Shown here: positions 8,501 through 11,872 of the stretch, one piece after another
Layout: every line of letters starts with the position of its first letter
Numbering within the stretch: position 1 is the stretch's first letter
Origin: Larix sibirica
Taxonomy: Eukaryota; Streptophyta; Pinopsida; Pinales; Pinaceae
NCBI GenBank assembly: GCA_004151065.3
Contig: NWUY0300027655.1
Location: forward strand, 20,424 to 32,295
DNA: 11,872 bases
Reading direction: 5' to 3'
Notes under the pieces: model-generated
The model's input: the letters and a program-made list of their open reading frames with translations, nothing else
Database searches by the model: none
What the model was told of the DNA's origin: nothing
Made by a program: the position numbers and the translations under genes

Positions 8501-10389
8501 AGTCTTGGGTTAATTTGACATAATAGATACCCCCCAATTTTCACATCAAAACCAAAGATAGAGATCAATTAGTTAACAAAGGCCATTTACCAACCAAAAA
8601 AATGGCATTGCCCAAGAATCCCTTTCATGCTTTTAAGGTGTTGTTAGCAAAGCTTAGCAGATTTTCTTCACCTCTTGAGACAATGGGGGCATGGCAGTCT
8701 AAGAAAAGAACACTGCTATAAATGTTAAGAGATGCTCTAAAAGTTCTGAACTTGTACATCCTGTGTAAACTTAATTCAGGAATAGTAGCACCAATTCATA
8801 CTGTTTTGACCAGCCATAAAACTTTAAAAGCTCCATATTGTATTCTGACATGATAAAAACAGACAAGGCATAAACTTGGAGAGGTGCCTGTACTAATTGG
8901 CCCTATACAAAAGAACATCCAATTCCTAAATTGTTTGAAGTTTTCCCTGGGAGCCATTTTCATCATGTGAAGGAATTATTTAGGATACACAGATTCTTTC
9001 ACACAATTCTTGTGACGAGGAAGGTAATATTAATAAAACAACATCAATCAACTCTTTAAAATGTTTTGAAACCATATTGTGTTTAATTTAGAATTTATTT
9101 CTTGAATATTTGCTTCCGTTCATGCTTTGACCAAGTTTTAAAGTATAAATGGTAGATTCGAAACAAGCCAACAGAAGATAAAACAAAAATTTAAGAGTTG
9201 CATGCATTTTAAACGTCCAAAAAATACTATGCAAAAGGGGCGTTGAAAGAGTTTCAAGTTATGAAGCTTGGTAAATAACTGGTAATAAGAATTGGGAAAA
9301 TGGGGAATTGCTAGAAAAGGTTAGTGACCATACTTTTAATAGTTTATAGCGGTTACTTTACTTCAGTTAAACAAGGAAATCACAGGCAAAGTTTTTGGGA
9401 GCTGACTAAAGCCCAATAATTAGAATGATATAAAACCTAGAGAATAGGAACCAAAATACACAATATACATTGGGACGAGGGGTGGGATCAAGTTTCTTAT
9501 CCCATGAAACCCTTTAGCACTCTTTCTTGTTTTGTTTCCTATTCTCATTCCCTTTTTCCAGTAACAGGACCGGAAAGCACTATTCAGAGGAAATACGAAC
9601 CAAAGCTGCAGAGAGCTCGTGAACTGTCATTTATGATGGACATCCAAAAAGACCCTGGACATCCAAAAAGACCCAAGTTCACTACCATCTAAAAACCAGC
9701 ATCTACATTATGTACATGCAGATGGAAGGAGTAGCAAGTCTTTCAAAGGAGCAAAAGAATGTAACTCGCAATGTGACCTACCATTGCAAAAGACTTTTGG
9801 GAACATTTCTGTTGCCAAACTACAGTGGGCTTCTGATTTTGGGGTGAGATGGCTGGTAAATCTCAGGGCTTAAATATAACTCCATGTTTATTGGACACAA
9901 CATTATCTTTGAGGCTTAGGACGTCTGCACCTTCTGGCTGCAGATTTTTTATCATTGTAGTTTATTTGCTCCCCAATGAAATTTTGGATCATCCCAAACC
10001 CATAAACAGTAAAATCCCATCAGTTCGCCTGTGCATTTCCACTAAGCAGAGTACATAGACAAACAGATATCAGAGATAAAAGGCTACGACAAAGACAAAA
10101 GAAAAAGTCGGCACGGATGTGAGAATCGAACCCTAAACAAAACCCTTGTCCACCAGAAAGAAAATCTTAACTAAGCAAACCAATAAAAAGAGAGAAAGGA
10201 AAAAAACTAACCACAGATCTTGATTGGGGCTTCAAGCTCGAGCAAATTGGGCTGAGAGATGAAAATATCCTTGGCGGTCAGGCAGAGTTGTCGGATCTCG
10301 GCCTCAGAGAGTTGGACTTGTTTGGCTGATCTGCTATCTCTCGCATCCAGCAACCGCCCGATTATGTCGTCCACCAGGCTCTGGTCCAT
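5496..10389 (-). CDS. TOPP: Serine/threonine protein phosphatase PP1 catalytic subunit (plant TOPP type), four-exon gene
   Basis: Read as the minus-strand join of 10389-10212, 6990-6431, 6340-6125 and 5519-5496, giving 325 residues, a normal PP1 length. PP1 is a metal-dependent hydrolase that removes phosphate from Ser/Thr in the nucleus and cytoplasm; partner subunits set its targets. Visible motifs: [10 protein letters not shown] in the N-terminal helices, GDIHGQ (60-65, metal ligands Asp61 and His63), GDYVDRG (88-94, Asp89), GNHE (120-123, Asn121, His122), HGG (His170), RAHQ (His245), SAPNYCGE (Tyr269, Cys270, the natural-inhibitor site) and LMCSFQ near the RVxF-docking groove. RPGTPPRK (311-318) carries the conserved inhibitory CDK-site Thr314. 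No catalytic residue is missing and no frameshift is seen. The choice of PP1 over PP2A, PP4 or PP6 rests on near-complete agreement along the core and on the TPPR tail. Exons 1-3 are secure; the last exon is tentative. The exact TOPP paralogue cannot be assigned. Confidence 0.95.
5641..5682. repeat. Inverted repeat / hairpin, copy 1
   Basis: Arms CTTGTACCCCTCCCC (5641-5655) and GGGGAGGGGTACAAG (5668-5682) are perfect 15-bp complements around a 12-nt loop. The hairpin is rich in GC amid AT-rich intron and would form equally in the minus-strand pre-mRNA. No function is known to me. Confidence 0.85.
5849..5890. repeat. Inverted repeat / hairpin, copy 2
   Basis: This is the same structure as the hairpin 208 bp upstream on the plus strand. 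Arms 5849-5863 and 5876-5890 have one C-to-T change, giving a single mismatch in the 15-bp stem; the 12-nt loop is identical. Confidence 0.85.
6125..6340 (-). CDS. TOPP: PP1 exon 3: inhibitor-binding loop, docking groove and TPPR tail
   Basis: These 216 nt encode residues 247-318, VVEDGYEFF to RPGTPPRK. The exon contains the beta12-beta13 loop [24 protein letters not shown] that lines the RVxF groove, a basic GKLGFGSS linker, and the TPPR motif. The acceptor is CATTGGCAG|GT (AG at 6342-6341) and the donor is CGCAAG|GTGTGTAA (GT at 6124-6123), both phase 0. PP1 similarity ends exactly at this donor. Confidence 0.96.
6341..6430 (-). other. TOPP: PP1 intron 2 (90 nt, no in-frame stop)
   Basis: It has donor GTGTGTAC and acceptor GCATTGGCAG. 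The intron is exactly 30 codons long and has no stop in the exon frame, so a retained transcript would stay open. The inserted residues, beginning VCTCDFL and ending LNLHWQ, have no PP1 counterpart and fall between RAHQ and VVEDG next to metal ligand His245, so removal is needed for a normal enzyme. Confidence 0.92.
6431..6990 (-). CDS. TOPP: PP1 exon 2: main catalytic core
   Basis: These 560 nt complete Gly60 and encode residues 61-246, DIHGQ through RAHQ. The exon holds nearly all metal and phosphate ligands: GDIHGQ, GDYVDRG, LRGNHE, CMHGG and RAHQ. It also has the plant-typical stretch around [10 protein letters not shown]. The acceptor is TTTGCACAATAG|GT, with AG at 6992-6991. The donor is CACCAG|GTGTGTAC, with GT at 6430-6429, in phase 0. 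Codon continuity across both junctions gives an uninterrupted family match. Confidence 0.97.
8118..8188 (+). mobile_element. tRNA-derived SINE head with exact A and B boxes
   Basis: The A box TGGTCAAATGG (8125-8135) and B box GTTCAAACC (8169-8177) match the Pol III consensus exactly and start about 44 nt apart, as in a tRNA gene. Counting from 8118 as base 1, positions 27-43 (8144-8160) form a 5-bp anticodon stem AAGCA/TGCTT with loop TTTTCAA, placing TTC (a Glu anticodon) at 34-36. The acceptor stem does not pair and the T-stem is mostly broken, so this is a derived head, not a tRNA gene. A tRNA-Glu-like ancestor is inferred. Confidence 0.6.
8322..8370 (+). mobile_element. Second SINE head lacking the anticodon arm
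   Basis: The A box TGGACAAGTGG (8329-8339, one mismatch) and perfect B box GTTCAAGCC (8355-8363) start only 26 nt apart. Compared with the head at 8118-8188, GGTTAAGTC runs straight into AGACCC. The missing 18 nt correspond to 8143-8160, the anticodon arm plus one base. The flanks (GATTGTGGACAAG, CCCAGCCAAAGACATG) otherwise follow the first copy closely. Confidence 0.55.
8421..9636. other. Unannotated middle of PP1 intron 1
   Basis: No exon, RNA gene or repeat is recognisable on either strand. Composition is typical of the intron. The stretches 7000-7773 and 9675-10101 of the same intron are similarly empty, apart from an extra CACAAAGCCTTTATCCAC copy at 7732-7749 belonging to the array that follows. 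Confidence 0.5.
9637..9674. repeat. Perfect 19-bp tandem duplication in intron 1
   Basis: TGGACATCCAAAAAGACCC occurs twice in a row (9637-9655, 9656-9674) without a mismatch, so it is a young event, probably replication slippage. Confidence 0.9.
10102..10181 (-). mobile_element. tRNA-like / SINE-like element at the 5' end of PP1 intron 1
   Basis: On the minus strand, GCTTAGTTAAG (A-box/D-arm like, around 10167-10176) is followed 47 nt later by GTTCGATTC, a perfect B-box (10123-10131), within GGGTTCGATTCTC. A TTTTT run (10102-10106), a possible Pol III terminator, follows. The acceptor and anticodon arms do not fold properly, so this is not a functional tRNA gene. It is in the same orientation as the host gene and starts about 30 nt inside the intron. 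Confidence 0.45.
10212..10389 (-). CDS. TOPP: PP1 exon 1 (coding part): N-terminal helices up to KIC
   Basis: It encodes residues 1-59 plus the first base of Gly60, from [10 protein letters not shown] to APIKIC. The ATG at 10389 is chosen because the protein then begins as PP1 proteins do and because its context is strong (G at -3 and G at +4). An in-frame ATG at 10416 would add nine residues (MRWLFSVGA) but has T at -3. The exon ends TGTG|GTTAGT. The donor GT is at 10211-10210, and the split Gly codon is completed exactly by exon 2. Without splicing the frame stops at once at the TAG in the donor region. Confidence 0.93.
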
Positions 10390-10640
10390 CGCACCCACCG
10401 AAAACAACCAACGCATTCACAGACAAGAACCAATAATAATGCCCCAAACCAAACTCAAACTTCTTGCTTCTTCTTCTTGGGTCAGAAACGGGCCTTCAAA
10501 TAGAGATCCTCGTCTGCGACGTCCGGCTCGTGAACAAATCTTGGATGGGGAGCGAGGGGGCAGCCGAACTTATTCCGTAACTTGTAACAGAGCTGTAGCT
10601 GTCTAGTGCAGTGACCAGATTGGTTTGTTACCGATATCCA
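10390..10640 (-). promoter_or_regulatory. TOPP: PP1 5' leader and proximal promoter
   Basis: Read on the minus strand, this stretch is clearly richer in GC than its surroundings. It holds a GAAGAAGAAG tract (10461-10480), common in plant 5' leaders. A CCAAT motif lies at 10619-10623, about 230 bp upstream of the ATG. There is no convincing TATA box; CTATTTGAA near 10500 is the nearest thing, so a TATA-less housekeeping promoter is likely. The transcription start cannot be placed from sequence. The only upstream ATG seen near the start codon, at 10416, is in frame. Confidence 0.5.
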
Positions 10641-10790
10641 AATGCCTAAAGGGGGAAGTCAATGCCGGTTTTGTATGAATCGAGAGGTTGTGGGTTCAAA
10701 CGACGAGGAGGAAGAGGACTATGGCACAGTCGGCGACCATGGGTTCGGATGGGTATAGATTTGTTTTTCTTGATTTTTTTAATTGAAACA
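10641..10790 (+). mobile_element. Possible tRNA-derived SINE-like insertion in the PP1 upstream region
   Basis: A B-box-like GGGTTCAAACGAC lies near 10690. About 45 bp upstream is an A-box-like TGCCTAAAGGG at 10642-10652, which is the spacing of tRNA promoter boxes. A GA-rich body and a T-rich stretch (10759-10790) follow, as at the 3' ends of plant SINEs. The head is diverged and I see no clear target-site duplication, so this may be chance. Confidence 0.3.
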
Positions 10791-10866
10791 GTTTGTGTTT
10801 TGGCTTTTCGATATTGTTGGGATGTTCCTGCCACGCCAAACGGGACCACGAATAGGTCGTGGCCTG

Positions 10867-10874
10867 CCACGTCA
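10867..10874 (-). promoter_or_regulatory. TGACGTGG bZIP-type (C/G-box hybrid) site
   Basis: The minus strand reads TGACGTGG, an ACGT-core element of the kind bound by plant bZIP factors. It lies about 480 bp upstream of the PP1 start codon. It sits in a patch of short palindromes: CGTGGC-CT-GCCACG (10857-10870) and CCACGA-atagg-TCGTGG just before it. Binding is inferred from the motif only. Confidence 0.35.
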
Positions 10875-10950
10875 GCTGGGCATGGCAATTTTGGGTTGGC
10901 AATTATGTAGGGGAGTACCAAGGGAATAATTCATATAGCCCTGGTCACAT

Positions 10951-11008
10951 AGGGTTTTATGCTTTTATTTAGATAGGTGAATTAGGGTTTTATGTAGATA
11001 GGTGAATC
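10951..11008. repeat. Imperfect tandem pair with telo-box-like motifs
   Basis: A 33-bp unit beginning AGGGTTTTATG and ending TAGATAGGTGAAT (10951-10983) is followed by a second copy lacking 8 bp (10984-11008). On the minus strand, toward the phosphatase gene, each copy starts with AAACCCTA, the telo-box sequence known in many plant promoters of translation and cell-cycle genes. The site is about 570-620 bp from the start codon, farther than usual for a working telo-box. Confidence 0.5.
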
Positions 11009-11060
11009 AAGACTATGGGTGGTTAGTGATAAAATGGGGTCATTAGAGAATATTTATTTT

Positions 11061-11700
11061 TATTGATTCCATTTTTTGAAAATGATAACATTATTGTTGA
11101 ACAGAATTTTATTATAAAAATGTATTATTTTAGTAATAGTTTGTAAATATGGACATCACGTAAATAACAACTACAAGTTTTGTAAAACATGATATTGAAA
11201 ATGTAGATGATGTTATTGTTGGAAAAGGAAGACTTGCACCCTAAAACCAACTTTTAAAAGAAACCCAATGACCCTAGTTTATAGGGTTTTTAAGTTATTT
11301 TGTCCATAGATGAATCCACAATGACCCTAGTCATGGGTTTTTTAAGTTATTTTGTCCATAGATGAATCCACTATCAAAGATGAATGGTCATAAAATGGTT
11401 TGACTAGTAACACTTTTACTCTAGTTCCTTCCCCCACACTCCATAGTTTTTCACTAAGCCTTATTGAAACCATTCTTGAAAAAAGGAGATCATTATTGTG
11501 GAATGAATTTCCATCATAGGGATGTGTCATTATTGTAGTAATTGCTTATAAATATGGATGTTACATAGATGTCAGCCACAAACAAGAAAAAGGACCCACA
11601 AGACATGACACCAACGTGGTGATGTCACTATTGGAACTAGGGAGGATGCTTTACCTTGGACAAGTGGAACCAAAAGCAAACTTCCAAAAGAGACTTGCAC
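11061..11700. repeat. Two old, diverged copies of a ~200-bp sequence
   Basis: The segment 11061-11265 aligns by eye with 11462-11697, offset by about 400 bp. Shared landmarks in order are TATTGA..CCAT..TTGAAAA, CATTATTGT, TAGTAAT..TTATAAATATGGA, TAGATG..GT..TATTGGAA and ACTTGCA. Identity looks only moderate. No coding potential is seen in either copy or in the DNA between and after them (11372-11461, 11701-11843). Confidence 0.5.
11266..11371. repeat. 53-bp tandem duplication
   Basis: Copies at 11266-11318 and 11319-11371 share CAATGACCCTAGT and TTTTGTCCATAGATGAATCCAC, and differ mainly around TTATAGGG versus CATGGG. Confidence 0.85.
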
Positions 11701-11843
11701 AAGAGAAGCCACATGCACTCTATAGCCTAATTTGAATGAGGTGTCATGTGAGAGTTGGTGAGTAAATCTAATAAGCTAAAATGGAAAAGAATTAATGTCT
11801 AACATCCAATATATGAAAAGACAATAAAAACATTGATATAAAA

Positions 11844-11872
11844 AGAGCACCTGAGTGGGCCTAATGGTTAAG
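11844..11872 (+). mobile_element. SINE-like head cut by the window end
   Basis: GAGCACCTGAGTGGGCCTAATGGTTAAG carries an A-box-like GGGCCTAATGG, as at the 5' end of tRNA-derived plant SINEs, and matches the opening of the minus-strand element near 1241. The B box would lie beyond the window, so the call is partial. Confidence 0.4.

Larger units (their letters stand above)
6991..10211 (-). other. TOPP: PP1 intron 1 (3.2 kb, GT-AG, phase 1)
   Basis: It splits the Gly60 codon of the GDIHGQ motif. The donor GTTAGT and acceptor GCACAATAG are both plausible. The 3221-nt intron carries a tRNA-like element at its 5' end (10102-10181), a three-unit SINE-like array (7774-8420), and a 19-bp perfect duplication (9637-9674). 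No other coding exon was recognised in it on either strand. Its length against the 90-nt intron 2 suggests growth by insertion. Confidence 0.9.

Noticed and set aside
10259-10606. A 115-codon plus-strand frame across exon 1 and the promoter
   Set aside because: It is antisense to the conserved PP1 exon 1 and GC-rich leader; its sequence has no recognisable domain.
10646-10921. Overlapping open frames on both strands near the upstream palindromes
   Set aside because: They come from GC-rich, stop-poor sequence around a possible SINE head; no family resemblance.

Overview
The window looks like nuclear DNA of a seed plant. It is AT-rich, has a single recognisable protein gene with GT-AG introns, and is otherwise filled with degenerate repeats and tRNA-derived (SINE-like) sequence. 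A gymnosperm is possible, given a 3.2-kb first intron and heavy repeat decay, but this is only an impression. I see no bacterial operon structure, no CRISPR array and no intact autonomous transposon.

The one gene is on the minus strand: a type-one serine/threonine protein phosphatase catalytic subunit (plant TOPP/PP1c). It reads from ATG at 10389 down to a probable stop at 5496. Exon 1 (10212-10389), exon 2 (6431-6990) and exon 3 (6125-6340) join in frame and carry every catalytic signature of PP1. The C-terminal exon (5496-5519) is a weaker prediction. Joined, they give a 325-residue protein. Upstream (10390 to about 11010) lie a GA-rich leader, a CCAAT motif, a TGACGTGG bZIP-type site and telo-box-like motifs.

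Layout. 1-3600: gene-free AT-rich DNA with one SINE-like head (minus strand) and two young local tandem duplications (153 bp and 48 bp units). 3607-5106: a decayed array of 255-bp and ~100-bp modules downstream of the phosphatase, ending at a single N flanked by nested copies that suggest an assembly join. 5107-5495: probable 3' UTR or flank. 5520-6124: intron 3, holding a 208-bp tandem duplication, each copy with a GC-rich 15-bp hairpin. 6991-10211: intron 1, holding a three-unit array with tRNA-like A/B boxes and a second, differently oriented tRNA-like element just after exon 1. 11010-11872: repeated, gene-free flank ending in the head of another SINE-like element.

I did not find a new multi-gene system. 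The items most worth a second look are the N-gap duplication, the 90-nt intron 2 that stays open in frame, the C-terminal splice choice, and the SINE-like unit that has lost exactly its anticodon arm.
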